A program made the position numbers and the translations under genes. This document shows positions 1 to 12,074 of a stretch of 64,000 nt of DNA, piece after piece. The stretch is from Helichrysum umbraculigerum (taxonomy: Eukaryota; Streptophyta; Magnoliopsida; Asterales; Asteraceae), in the NCBI GenBank assembly GCA_949592205.1, contig CATIUR010000004.1, forward strand, positions 87,346,337-87,410,336. Direction: 5' to 3'. Position 1 is the stretch's first letter. Every line of letters begins with the position of its first letter. The notes below the pieces were generated by a model. The model saw only the letters and a list, made by a program, of their open reading frames with translations. It did no database searches and was not told the DNA's origin.

Positions 1-674
1 AATGTGGAAACAAACCTTCAAAAACCCAAAATCGCCAAAAACACCAGCTGAGTTCGTGTGTGTGTGTAGATAAAAAAGTTGGCGAGATTCAATAGTGAAA
101 AGTACTTTTCTAGCCAAAAATTGATCTGCCGCCCAAACTACCCGGCGGGTTGTGTTATCACCCGGCGGGTCCTTTGAAATTTGTGGAACCCGGCTGCTTG
201 AACATATAATACGGCGGGTCATTCTAAGAAACACAACCCGACGGCTCAGTAGTATCACCCGCCGGCTTCTACAGGCTTCAAACAGCCGAATATCTCTGTG
301 ACCAACATTTGATGGAAAAGTTAAATCACCTGGCGGCTAGCCTCAATCACCTGGCTGCTCACCATACAGACCCGGCGGCTTGATTAATTAACCCACCGGC
401 TTCTTTAAAATCCTAGGACCCGGCGGCTACCTACCCCAAGCCGGCGGCTTCAAGCTATTTTCCAGCAGACCAGCTTTAAGCTCGAGACTTCAACACATTA
501 CAAACTTGCTCGAATCATAACCAAATTGCAGTCCAAATGACGATTCTTCAATATTAACGCCTGTAATTCAATTTAAGCTAAATAAGTACCAAAAGTTCAT
601 AAAGTCCACTTAAAATGAATGCAAAAACAATGATATCGCTAAAGATAAACTTATACAAAATGAGCGATATCATG
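1..674 (+). other. Probable partial LTR of an unidentified Ty3-type element
   Basis: No coding sequence is visible. The stretch holds a dense array of CCGGCGG palindromes (142-447) like those inside the tRNA-iMet-type LTRs elsewhere in the window. In this strand the core reads CCGGCGG, which in the other LTRs is the sense direction, so a plus-oriented LTR fragment is inferred. It ends abruptly where homology to the 3' LTR of the next element starts. Just before the junction there is a 10-bp inverted repeat, TGATATCGCT at 632 and AGCGATATCA at about 664. The rest of this element, if it is one, lies left of the window. Confidence 0.35.
142..447 (+). repeat. Array of 12 CCGGCGG-core palindromes
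   Basis: Cores (CCGGCGG or one- to two-base variants, two reading as the reverse form) start at 142, 162, 190, 211, 238, 259, 330, 351, 372, 393, 420 and 441. The spacings are 20, 28, 21, 27, 21, (71), 21, 21, 21, 27 and 21 bp. Flanks are often complementary, as in ACCCGGCGGGT. The same rhythm occurs in LTR arrays at 7346, 26496 and 40368. Confidence 0.8.
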
Positions 675-2049
675 GGATGACTTTAAATACGTCGTGAAAT
701 AATACGACGGCCCCGATTCGACTGATTACTCGGTATAGTATTGGAGATGCTTTTGAGCATAGTACAAATATATGGAAGCCGGTAACGACCGAAGGTAGTT
801 GTATTGTGGATCGACGTTATAAAATTGGAAACTTTGTGAACGGATTTATCTTGTGATTTTAAACCTAAAACTTACAGTTGCCTTTCGATTAACAAACGTG
901 ATTGTAACCTTGTAAAGAGGAGTCGCGAACCTCAATACTCGGTCAATAGTTATCTGTGTAAAAATTATGTTTTTAATTGTAACGTCATGCAAGCATTATA
1001 AAATGCAATGTGATTACGTGGACTTGCCATGAGTATTGTACACTTCCGATCACAATGTACTTATCATGTAAACATCGCGAAGCAATTAAAATCACAACGG
1101 AAACATCGGTAAACGATTAAATTGCTTTGTGAGCTACCATAGCATTTTCCGACATGGTCTGGGTTTGACTTTCTGTAAAAAGCCGTCAGCATTTTAATTA
1201 GTTGTTTTAGTTTAGATTAGATTAGGTAGGCTATGGGCTAAATGATCATTTACGAAAACCTAGGGATTTGTTAATTGTATTATTAAAGGCAAGTTTGAAA
1301 TCTAACTTAAATCGATACTTTTTCCTAAAACCATGAAACCTAAAGTACGGTATGCAAGAAACCTAAATGCTTTCCCTCGTTTATCACGCTTAAGTTTCAT
1401 TGGTAGAAATTGATTAAATAAGTCCGGACACAAGTTCTAAGTTAGTTGTTTAATGGATTCATAATCGTTGTGGTATTAAGAACGACTAGACATGTTATGG
1501 ACTTTCTACTCTATTCCTTCGCCCACGAGCGAATACGTTCAATAATATGGGCCACTGACTCCCTCACAGGAGAGTGTGGAGAGTTGAGCATCGTCTGTCT
1601 GGTCAGAATCATGATACCTTAGTTCCTCGTGACATATTAGTTGATAACCGACTGATAAGGAATCTATTGGTTATACCATAACTTAATGAATCCCGTAAGC
1701 AACCCAATTTAGTTAATCGTTTTCCCGCAAAAGTCATCATCCCATGATTATTAGCTAACGAACTCACAACAAATACTACTTTGCATTATCTGACATCTTA
1801 TTACATTTTATTTGCTTTATTTAGTTTACTTAGTCAACTGAACCAAAACCCCCAACGCACTCTTTTAAAACATTTACTAGAAAAGTAAGATTAATTGGAT
1901 CACCTCCGTTTCAATTCAGTTTCTCTTTAAGAACGACTCTAGGTCCAACTTATCACATACTAACCCTTGGTTCAGTATCAGTAAGTTACACTTAGACCCC
2001 AGCAATTATAAATTTTTAAGCATCCACCGATCGTCCGTAAAAAGACGCA
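675..2049 (+). repeat. 5' LTR, truncated to its distal 1375 bp
   Basis: Near-identical and equal in length to 16892-18266, the last 1375 bp of the 3' LTR. The first ~1070 bp of the LTR (15818-16891, with the TATA box) have no counterpart here; instead 1-674 abuts directly. Confidence 0.9.
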
Positions 2050-2059
2050 TTAAGGTTTT

Positions 2060-2077
2060 TGGTGCCGCTGCCGGGGA
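2060..2077 (+). promoter_or_regulatory. Primer-binding site, Asp-tRNA type of Athila/Tat elements
   Basis: TGGTGCCGCTGCCGGGGA lies 10 bp inside the 5' LTR end. It resembles the TGGCGCCGTTGCCGGGGA site that is characteristic of Athila-like elements. The minus-strand sister element has TGGCGCCGCTGCCGGGA in the same place. Confidence 0.8.
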
Positions 2078-2195
2078 GACTAACTGTCCGATACAGAGGC
2101 CCAACCAATCCCAATTCTAGTAAACCCTTAGGATAAAACCTAAAAAAAAAAAAAAAACACAAAAACATTTTCTTTATTGTCTTTTCTTTTAGTGT

Positions 2196-5100
2196 ATGAC
2201 CTGTTCCCCTAGATCTGCACCACTGTTTAACTTTCCCGATCCAGAACTTATAATACACACTATTCGACGTGAAAAGAAGCAATCTGCACTTAAGCAAGCA
2301 ATGGCTGAACGCATCACTCTCGCTGACAACAGTAAACCCTATATCGAAGGAAGAGGAGGAACCCCTGGTCAATCTTTCGAGCTTAAACACCACATCATCC
2401 AACTAATCCAAAACCACTGTCAATTTCATGGATTGCCAAGTGATGACCCAAACTCTCACCTCGACAAGTTCATATCTCTTTCAAATTCCTACAAGCAAAA
2501 CGGAATTGGCCAAAATACAATCCGTTTATACCTTTTCCCTTATTCGCTCACCCATCATGCGCAAACATGGTTTGAAGGTTTAGAGACCGGTTCTATCCCT
2601 TCATGGACTGTTATGGAGACAAAGTTTCTAACCAAGTACTTTCCGCCCTCTAAACAAACCAAACTCTGAAATGACATCATGAACTTTCGACAAGCTTTCG
2701 ATGAGTCATTATATACCGCATGGGAACGATTCAAAGGAGCCTTGAAGAAATGCCCCAATCACCGACTCGATAAGTCTGCACAATTGTGCACTTTCTACAA
2801 TGGTTTAGATCCTAACCACCGAACTACCATTGATGCTGTTGCACAAGGAAGCTTCATGGCAAAGACTGACGAAGAAGGATGGAATCTTATAGAAAACATG
2901 ACTATGCATCACCACGATTGGAATTCTGGAGATCATTCAACATCTTCCACACCTATCGCTGCTGCAACCCCGATTCCGGTCGAAGCAATTAAGGCACTGA
3001 CAGAGAAAATGGATTCGCTCGTCAAACAGTTTGGAGAACTTAAGAAACAACAGCATCAAGTACACCAAGTGCAAGTCTGTCAACACTGCACCAACCCGCA
3101 ACCATCTGGCGAATACCAAGTGGAATACGAAGAAGCAGATGGCACTGTCTACTATGCTCAGTTTCCAGCTCGACCACCCGGTTTCAACCAAAACAACAAC
3201 CAACCTAGAGGACCTCCCTTTCCGCCGAGAAACAACCAATAACCATACCAACCCCGATACCCACCTAGATATCCACCCTACCAACAACAATCACAACTTT
3301 CTTATAATCAACCCCTTGCACTTCCTGCACCTACTTCCGACATAAACCAAACCACTGAACAAACCACCAAGACAAATGCCCCAACTACAAGTTCAGATGA
3401 CGCCTTCACCCAATTCATGCAAGGTCAACACCTGCTCAACCAAAAGACGTCCGCTAGACAAGATCAAGCCGACCTCTTCATGAGAAATCAATTGGCTGTG
3501 CTAAAGAATTTGGAAGCTCAAATTGGACAATTGGCACAACATCTTGAGAATAGACCCCAAGGAAGTTTGCCTAGCAACACGGTTCAAAATCCGCATGTTG
3601 AGGAAGAAAAGCAACTTACAACACCCAAGGAAGCAGCTACTACTCCACCTGCTGCTGTTCCATTAAAGGAAGAACCAAATGTCAAGATACCAGCTGTGAA
3701 AACAATGAACAAAGAGGTTAGAATCCCTTACCCCGCTAGACTTAAAGTTCAACCTAAGAAACTGTCGTCCTTTAAGTTAGATGGAAAATTCCTTGATACC
3801 ATGTCTAGAGTTCCTGGTCGTAATAAGTATATTAGGAAATTGCTATCCACTAAAGATAAATTGCCTGAAGTGAACAACATTCCCCTTAGTTCTGAAACCT
3901 CAGCCCTACTTAAGAATAGCCTTCCCGAAAAACTAGGAGATACTGGTATATTTACACTCCCTTATTCTATCTACAATTCCGGAAATATGAGCGCTTTAGC
4001 CGACTTAGGAGCCAGCATTAACCTTATGCCCTACTCCCTGTTTAAGAGGCTAGAACTTGAGAACTTGAAACCCACTAAGATGACCGTCCAGCTAGCCGAC
4101 CAATCTGTTAGATACCCCAAGGGAATAGCTGAGAATGTCCTTGTTCAAGTTGACAAATTTTTCTTCCCAACGGATTTCGTGGTAATGGATATCCACGAGG
4201 ACATAAACATCCCAATTATCCTTGGAAGACCATTCATGAACACAGCTAGAGCAGTGATTGATGTGTATAACCACACGATTGTTTTACGATCGCATGGTGA
4301 AAGCATCACTTACAAGATCGACCAACCGGAATGCACCCCAGAAGAAGAAGAGTGTTATGCTATATCCACAGGAAGAATCTGTTCCGATGACGAATCAGAA
4401 CCAGAGGAGGAACCACAATTCACCCGATCATCAGTTCTCATTTCTGACACTGAATACGACCTAGAAGAGGAAGAATACGAGGAAGCAGATGAAGAAATTG
4501 AATCTGACCCTGAGGAGGAAGAAGAAGAGCCTGAAGAGGAAGAGGAAGAGGAAGAAATGGAAGAATATGAAGATCACACTGATTCGCCACAAATGGCCGA
4601 AGTTGAAAGAATACAAAACTGCGATGATTGCTCTTCGTCGGAAGAATCAGTTGATTTCGGAGTCATCCGCCAAGAACTTAGATCCTCTCATCTTAAAAGA
4701 ATGGGAAACATCCTTAATTCCTATCTCGATCCATTAAAACCCTTCACCAGGACCCGACTCCGAGACATAGAAATCTTTGAAGAAGGACTCCGATCATCAC
4801 CACACCCAGACCAGTATGCTAAACTTTTACAGAGAATTTCAGCATATAAGGCACGTCAACCAGGAAACTTTGCCAAAGAAAATCTTCATGACATAACAAC
4901 CGAAGTTCGAACCATCGAAATCGATAGTTCTCGACCCTTCAACAACGCACCCTCAGACGAAGAACTCCACCAATTTCCAGATTCACGTGACAAAGACTCC
5001 GACTGCAACAGTGAATGTGATGATGACCACGTCAACATCACTCTTGATGAACGCTCTATTCCACAAACTCCTCTTGCTCCACCAAATTCCCTTGCCATTA

Positions 5101-6114
5101 CAATTGAGAGACTAGAAATTCCTCTGATAGATACTCATCAAGACATGATCGAGATGATTGACGAATACGACGATGTACGAATTATCGTAGAGGCCATCAA
5201 AGAGTCAACTAACGACTACAACACCGCCCAGAGACACATGATAAGGGCAATCATACGAGACTACGATTCATACCTCACCAATTATGGAGAACCAGAGCCC
5301 AGCACTCTTCGGAGAAATATTCGAGCATTCTCTGATCTGCTTCAAGAACAACTTACTAGAGAAGCTCAACAGCGAGAAAGACCCAACTACCCGATGGGAG
5401 AAATCGAATTCTACGGAAACCAAAGGCAAATATACCAAAAAGTATATTGTGCCTTAGCCGGATCAGCTTTTCCGTACTCATCAAGTCAAAAAGCTATTCT
5501 TGCATCAATGAGAACCAATCTAGAAAGAGCCACCGGGAACCTCAGAAGTTATGCCGACATCAGAATGGTGGGAGATCTTAGAACTCTCCTAGATCTCATC
5601 GAAACTTGAGAACACCTCACAGCCTCAGAGAACTGCAGGATCGTCATTCACTTCACCATTGGGCACCATGTTGAACTAATAATTGATGAGCTAAACGAGC
5701 CATCTTATGAAGAGGAAACTCGTGAGCTACCGAGATTCATCCCGCACATGTCACAAATCAATTTAGCCACTTATGTGATAACTCGGCTGCGCGGAATGTA
5801 CCAAGAAGAAGACGTAGAACTCGACGTCTATCGAAATGGATATCGCGAGATATTCAGCAAGTTAATTTGCATCTTCACTGACTCGGATTTTCCTTTCAAC
5901 CGCGAGCAACATCAACTAATCAGACAGGTGTGCCAAGCAACTAGATCTTTCAGAGGAGACCCTTTAGCTAATGACTTTGAAGAAGTGAAAACCGAATTCA
6001 TGGCTTTAATCGCCTCGATAGGAAGAAACCACCCACAGCGTGAAATCGTTCGAACTCACACCTGCACTCGAATTGACCCTAACGGACCAGTCACAAGGGC
6101 AGTTCGATACATAT
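2196..6114 (+). pseudogene. Gag-protease-X polyprotein, N-terminal portion (broken)
   Basis: One reading frame runs from ATG 2196, interrupted by in-frame stops at about 2667, 3240 and 5608 and then by the nested element at 6115. In order it encodes a retrotransposon Gag domain (2300-2930; motifs LFPYSLTHHAQTWFEGLETG, KYFPPSKQTKL, AWERF and FYNGLDPNHRTTIDAVAQG), a Q/P-rich stretch with a CxxC pair (3060-3100) but no complete zinc knuckle, and a retropepsin-like aspartic protease (3900-4270; catalytic DLGASINLMPYS and flap-side IILGRPFMNTA). A very acidic Glu-rich linker follows (4380-4590), then an unrecognised region X from about 4690 onward. Athila Gag-protease normally continues into reverse transcriptase; here it does not. 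Region X is conserved in the sister element at 30388-32036, so it is not random sequence. The frame resumes at 14039 after the nested element and ends at 14229. The total is about 1,370 codons. Confidence 0.85.
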
Positions 6115-8073
6115 TATAACACCCCTCGTTAATTCTAAACAATCAATATAATAAATGCAATTCGGAAGCGTATATATTAAAACATTTCTATCAATGTACT
6201 CAAAATGTTAATAAACTTTTTCAAAGCCAATCACATGACATTTCAACAACTGGGTGTTAATGCTTCAAAACACTTTTACAGTTATAAAATTTACATCAGA
6301 GTAAAAGCCTGTCAAACATTCCATCCAGTCCAACAACCTCCTGCCCAATATGTCCCATCTATTTTAACCTGCAGGAAGAACTGTGGTGGGGTTAGCATAA
6401 AGCTAAGTGAATGAAACTATAAGCAACAGTCCAACCTAGCATAACAATCTGTTTACATCAAATAACAATAAACAGAAAATCAATCAATCACTCAACATCC
6501 AATCAATGTCATACACGCAACATCATGAGGATCGGTGGTCCCTGAGACACCCTAATACCGGTTTGGTACTCAAGGAACTCTTATCAATCATCTGTATTGG
6601 CCCATACAGAACTACCGATAACTTGTTGTCAATCACACACGACCTAGATCTCTAAACCAACATTTCAAGTTTCCGAGATCTCCTGTCGTCTACAACAACA
6701 ACAAGTCCAACCATCAAATCAAGTTGACCTCAAAATCTTACATACTAGCACAATCAGCCAAGTAACTAATTAAACTATCATGGCAAGATATCTCTACAGA
6801 TGTATCATATCAAAGTAATACTATAAATTACTTGTTGTAAATCAAATCATTACAACTAAATCACACTGAGGTTACAGATCCACTCACCGACTACCTCAGG
6901 CGCAAGCTCAGAAGTCTAATATTACTGAGCCTTCTCCACATCTGAGAATACAATCAATAAACAATAAGTTAATAACTTGTCTCAACTGATAACACACAGG
7001 TAATTAATATCGTTACACAATCATAACATAATTACATGTATCAGGTGATCCCTACGATCACAGCAAACAAAAGTCCAATTCGGAACATAATCAAAAGTCC
7101 CGAAATAAGATTCAAAAACAGTAAAATGCCATTTTCGACCCCTAAACGACCCCGAATGGCCAAAAACTGACTAGGCTATAGTATATAGCTTTGATCATTG
7201 GGTCGTTTTCGAGTGGACATGCGAATTTCAGCTCAATCCGTGTTAATGAAATTTTGTTACAAAAAAGAGGTCTCTAAAGTGCTATTAAACACTTATGCAC
7301 TTTTGAAATTTGCAAAACATAGGATCGGGTTCTTAGCATTTGAATCCGCCGGATTCCTTTGAATCCGACCGGATTCCCTAATTTATCTGAATCCGCCGGA
7401 TTCAATTGAATCCGCCGGATTCCTTCGTCGTCCCAGCCCTGTTCGTTCTGCTAAAACCCTAACCCACGGGTTTTATACCCAAATCACAAAAACCCGGTTT
7501 CTAACAGTTTTCAACCACAAATAACTTCGTATAATCATCATGTAACAGTTATAACAAGTTTATAACATCCAATTTCACCTCAAATTCATGTTTCAATCAA
7601 AATCAATCAAACTAAATTCAAGAACACTCACCACTTGATTGAAGAACTAGAAATCAGATGATTAAGCTGATGAAATCAATTCGATTCTCAGTCCCTAATC
7701 ACAACCAAGGTTTGATTTCAATTTAGTTTAGGTTTTCTTAGAGTTTTTGAAAGAAATGAATAACTTTCCTAAATAGGAAAGTGAATATATATTCGGCCCA
7801 ACTATAACCGCCTTCAATATACGGGTATAATTTAATACCCCATCTCAATCTATTGTCTGGAACCCGAAAACCATTTGCGAGTCCAAACATTTTATTGCAC
7901 CGTCAACTATATTAATTTACAACAATTAATAATTCACTTATCACATTGGAATATTCGACTCCTATTCCAATTATTTCAACTAATTCCGACAATATTATTT
8001 CCAAACACATTTAAATACTAATTTAAATCATGAAATAATACAAAACAACTAGGTCCATTTCGAGGATGTTACA
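6115..8073 (-). repeat. 3' LTR of the LARD-like element
   Basis: 1959 bp, near-identical to 12075-14033 (one difference seen: TTGTTGTAAA at about 6833 versus TTGTTTTAAA in the other copy). In sense direction it starts TGTAACATCC and ends GGGGTGTTATA. The octamer CGCTTCCG (sense) lies ~48 bp from its 3' end. Confidence 0.95.
7346..7418 (-). repeat. Four-unit palindrome array in LTR
   Basis: Cores CCGCCGG (sense CCGGCGG) start at 7346, 7365 (CCGACCGG, one extra base), 7393 and 7412, spaced 19, 28 and 19 bp. The full unit is the 15-base odd palindrome GAATCCGCCGGATTC. Confidence 0.85.
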
Positions 8074-8110
8074 ACTCTCCCCCCCTTAAAGAGATTTCGT
8101 CCCCGAAATC
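8074..8110 (-). promoter_or_regulatory. Polypurine tract of the LARD-like element
   Basis: In sense direction a GATTTCGGGGACGAAATC hairpin is followed by CTTTAAGGGGGGGAGAG directly against the 3' LTR. This is a layout I know from many plant Ty3 elements with a tRNA-iMet primer site. Confidence 0.8.
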
Positions 8111-11100
8111 TAACCTCCATTAATCTAACTAATGTGATATAATCACATATATCTGAACATACATTTGTCCTCAATAGCAACTTACAACTATACTTAGACT
8201 ATTTGAATTCTTTCCACATGCACATATCTAAATGTACATGCTTCTGTCTTTTCCTACGCACCCATACAGTGCATCTAACCAATATCATCAATCAGATATA
8301 TCTTATAGACAAACACTTACTTCAACAAGTGAAACCTAACATCACTTAATAGGTCTATGCAACCAGAAATTAGCAACCTGCTAAAATCTTTAACCTATTC
8401 TCACTGTTCATCACTGTTAACAATAACAGAAACAATAACAATAACAGTGGTTATAGAACCACCACACACTTAACAACACTGAAAGTTAATTTCAGTTCAC
8501 GACTAACAATCAGCCTAATATACAAATCATAATCTTAAATCTCTACCATCAAAGATCTGAAATTCAAATCTAGGTCAACTTTTCATCCAAAAGTTTCATA
8601 CCTATACTCTTTTGAATACCCAATCATATTCACATATCATTTCAATTTACTTAAAAGTAATTCAGATTCATATCACCTTAATAAGCAAAGCAGAGGTAAA
8701 ACTCAGTAGGTAAAACCACACTCAACAAGTACTTTGCTCAATCAACAAAAGTACTAAAATCAAATATTACCTACATTCAATCAACCTCTACATTGACTTA
8801 TTTCTGCTTGTAACTCCTTCTATTACAACCTATCAATTGTCAACAACAACAGTTGTCCACTCAATAATCACAGCACTAATGATTATATATTTCAGTACAC
8901 TTATCAATACTTACTATTTATTTTCAAAATCTAACTAACCATCAAGTTAGAATTCATATATTACTTAAACTGGTAAGACATCCATAATCTTATCTTAGCA
9001 ACCAATTAATTACTTTACAATCTTAAGCTACTAATCACAAGCTTTTAGAATTTATATGACTTTAATCACCTAATCACTTAGTACTAAATTCCATCAATCT
9101 AGCAGCTAAGTCAACATTAATCAATATTATGATACTACAGGTCAAGCCTCATAATATCACAATGTGCTACTTTTCAACACACTTCTAACAAAATCTACAT
9201 CAAGTTAATCACAATTAACTAACTCTACACAACTTATGGCATATTTTAATTCATTCTATTAAAATTCATCCTGCCATTTATTTTCATGTATACCACACAT
9301 ACATACACAATTTCAGGCAACTCTCTAAAATGGACACTTACACCTCAATTCCATTTAATTCCATATCATAGGCCATTCAGACTGTTAAAGTCTTTATCAA
9401 GCCTTCACATTATTACCAATCATCACATATCCATACCACAGGACATGGAACAATTATCAATCAACAACTCTATGTTTCACTTATATACTTACCAACTCGT
9501 ATATAACTTAAACAATTCAACTTCCAGATATCCTTTCATATCATTTCTTATTTGGATCTAATCCCAATTTACTACTTTATCACTTACTTCATTTGTATAA
9601 AATCAACAATTAACTAAAGAATCCATTCAATTCTTTCAATACTTAAGTAACTCACCATGAGGTACCCAATCAACTTATGCCACTATTAATAATAACTTTC
9701 AATTATTTCTTATCTTACATTCTTACCCAATCAAAGCTATCATCACAAGCCTCATACACTGGTAAGAAATTTCTTATCACAATTCTAATTAATGTAACTT
9801 AATTTGCACCTTTCAACAAATTATAACTGTCATATCATAACATGACTTCACATCTGTATAATTCCTTAACATATATTCAGCTCAAATATCCAATATTACT
9901 TAACTGAATACTCAATTACAATTAACACTATTTCAATTAATTAATACTAGCTTTAAGTAATTAATCAAGTTTCACAAGCTTAAACAATTCATCTATCTCC
10001 TTTGGATCTTAAATGACCCACTTCAACATGTTTTGACTAATCAAGGAATTCAATCATATTCCACAAAATCATAACATTACAATCTATGTTAGACTATTTC
10101 AACACACACAGTTGACTACATGTCAACTTTGATTTCAATCAACAAATCAATAAAATCCTCTAACTGCTTTTCTCAAGTTTGACCTATCCTCAAACCAATC
10201 ACAAGCAATTAATTTTTATACACAATTCTCTATTCATGGTTTGACTTTCAAAGTTAACATACTATCAAGTTAACTCCCAACAAACCATTTCATCTTATAT
10301 GTTCACTTTCAAACATATATTTAAATAATTATTACTTTCAATGATCGTATCAATCCTTTACAAGGACATAATCAACTTACATAAATCTTGGCTCCATACA
10401 AGCCATTTCATATTATATGTTTACTTTCAAACATATACTTCAAATTATTACATTCAATAATACTAGAAATTCCTCAAGCAAAACAATATCAACCTATCTC
10501 AACTTTGGCTTCATACAAGCCAGATACTAAGTAGTGACTCATTTAAACACTATCAAATTTACCTACAAATAATCTATCACAATCAATCACAATTACTCAT
10601 TCAATAAAATCAAATTAGTCCATTAGGTGTATCATCAAAACCTCTATCTATGAACATTATTATTTACACTCTCACCTTTACAGTCTAAAGGTCACAGTTC
10701 TATCAACTGATTGTTTTCTTATCAAAACATCTATTAAGCAACTTAGCATACTATCATGCTCCATTTCCAAAATCACATTACATTTCTTTTATACCAAGTA
10801 GCCTCAACAAGTTCATGTGACACAACATAATATAACAACGGTGATCAGGCGTTGCAAGATTATGTTCTTCACAATCCATTCTCAGGCTACTCTACATTAT
10901 AATTATCAATATGATCTATTCTCATCTCATATGATTTCAAATCAATCAAAATTCATTTAATAGTTTCTAACAGCTGATACATACTCAAAATCAGCTTACT
11001 ACTTACATATTCAACCTTACATATGCAAGCCATCTCACATAATTTATTTTCAACAACTGAATTACTCAGTATATCTACTGGTCTGAAACCTCAAACATAT

Positions 11101-12059
11101 GATAACCTATCATCATAATTTCAATACTTAACACAATTCAATGTTCCTACTTACTACAAAATTCAGGACACATCTTAATTAATTATCATCACTTTGACAT
11201 ATGCTATACTATCAAGCATCACTGTCACAACAAGCCTACTCAATCATGTTACTATAAAACATTTCATTCCTTAATTTACAACTGACTGGAAAGATCTATC
11301 ATTTCCCAAATCAATTTAGCCTTCTTATAAGCTGTATTTCTCATAAACCTATCAGTCTTGGTTTAGATAAATTGTTTAATTACAATCAAAACATATCATG
11401 TAGTCACATAAACACATATTTTCTCAAATAGCAGTCATTTTCAATTCAAATGACACCACATTCCTTAACAAGGAATTAAATCACACCCTGTAATCAATCT
11501 ACTAATATAATACTATCAATTATTTTGTCTCATCAATATAAACACTCTTTAGGTTCTAACATCACTCCTGTTAAAATCTTAATCCACTCTTTGTCTACTT
11601 ACTTAAACACATTTATGCATTTACAATTCAATCATAAATAATCACAACAATGAGCATCTCATTTACTACTTCTATCCTCATGTCAACATATAGCAATTAT
11701 TAGTTGACTCAAAACTGGGGAATCATATCAGTCTGACTCAATTAACTTCACAACAATGCTTACTTATCATAACAAAGTAAACAGTTCAAGCAAATTTAAA
11801 TTAACATAGGCTTATCGAAGATTACCTGGCAATCTTAAGCCAACGAGTATTGAGGAATCAATGAGAATATCCATAAGGTTCTCATATTCCTCTATCTCTG
11901 CAATCAAACAACAACTTCACAACTTGTTAAGGGTTAGTACATATCTAACTAACTACTTTCTCATACAACAACTAATCCCCCACCCACTGGAATGTTTGAC
12001 TCAACTCAATCAAAGTTTAGGATTGAACATTCTATCATGTCCAATTCGCCTAAACTATT
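8111..12059 (-). other. Non-coding interior of the LARD-like element
   Basis: No open frame longer than about 90 codons and no recognisable domain. The plus strand is strikingly poor in G: the 60 bases from 8581 hold 2 G and 15 C. The transcribed (minus) strand is therefore nearly C-free over almost 4 kb. Local degenerate repeats occur around 10285-10521. Confidence 0.75.
10285..10521 (-). repeat. Degenerate ~117-bp tandem repeat
   Basis: CCATTTCAT followed by TATATGTT(C/T)ACTTTCAAAC occurs at 10285 and 10403. The preceding TTGGCT(C/T)CATACAAGCC occurs at 10388 and 10505. This gives about two copies with a 117-118 bp period. Confidence 0.7.
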
Positions 12060-12071
12060 GCTCTGATACCA
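12060..12071 (-). promoter_or_regulatory. Primer-binding site, initiator Met tRNA type
   Basis: Reverse complement TGGTATCAGAGC, three bases inside the 5' LTR end at 12075. This matches the standard plant tRNA-iMet primer site. Confidence 0.9.
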
Positions 12072-12074
12072 ACT

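Noticed and set aside
4489..4737. Lys/Arg-rich frame overlapping the Gag-protease-X linker
   Set aside because: It is the shifted frame of the GAA/GAG-rich acidic linker.
6205..6414. Identical 69-codon frames at 6205 and 12165
   Set aside because: Both lie in the duplicated LTRs of the LARD-like element, antisense to it.
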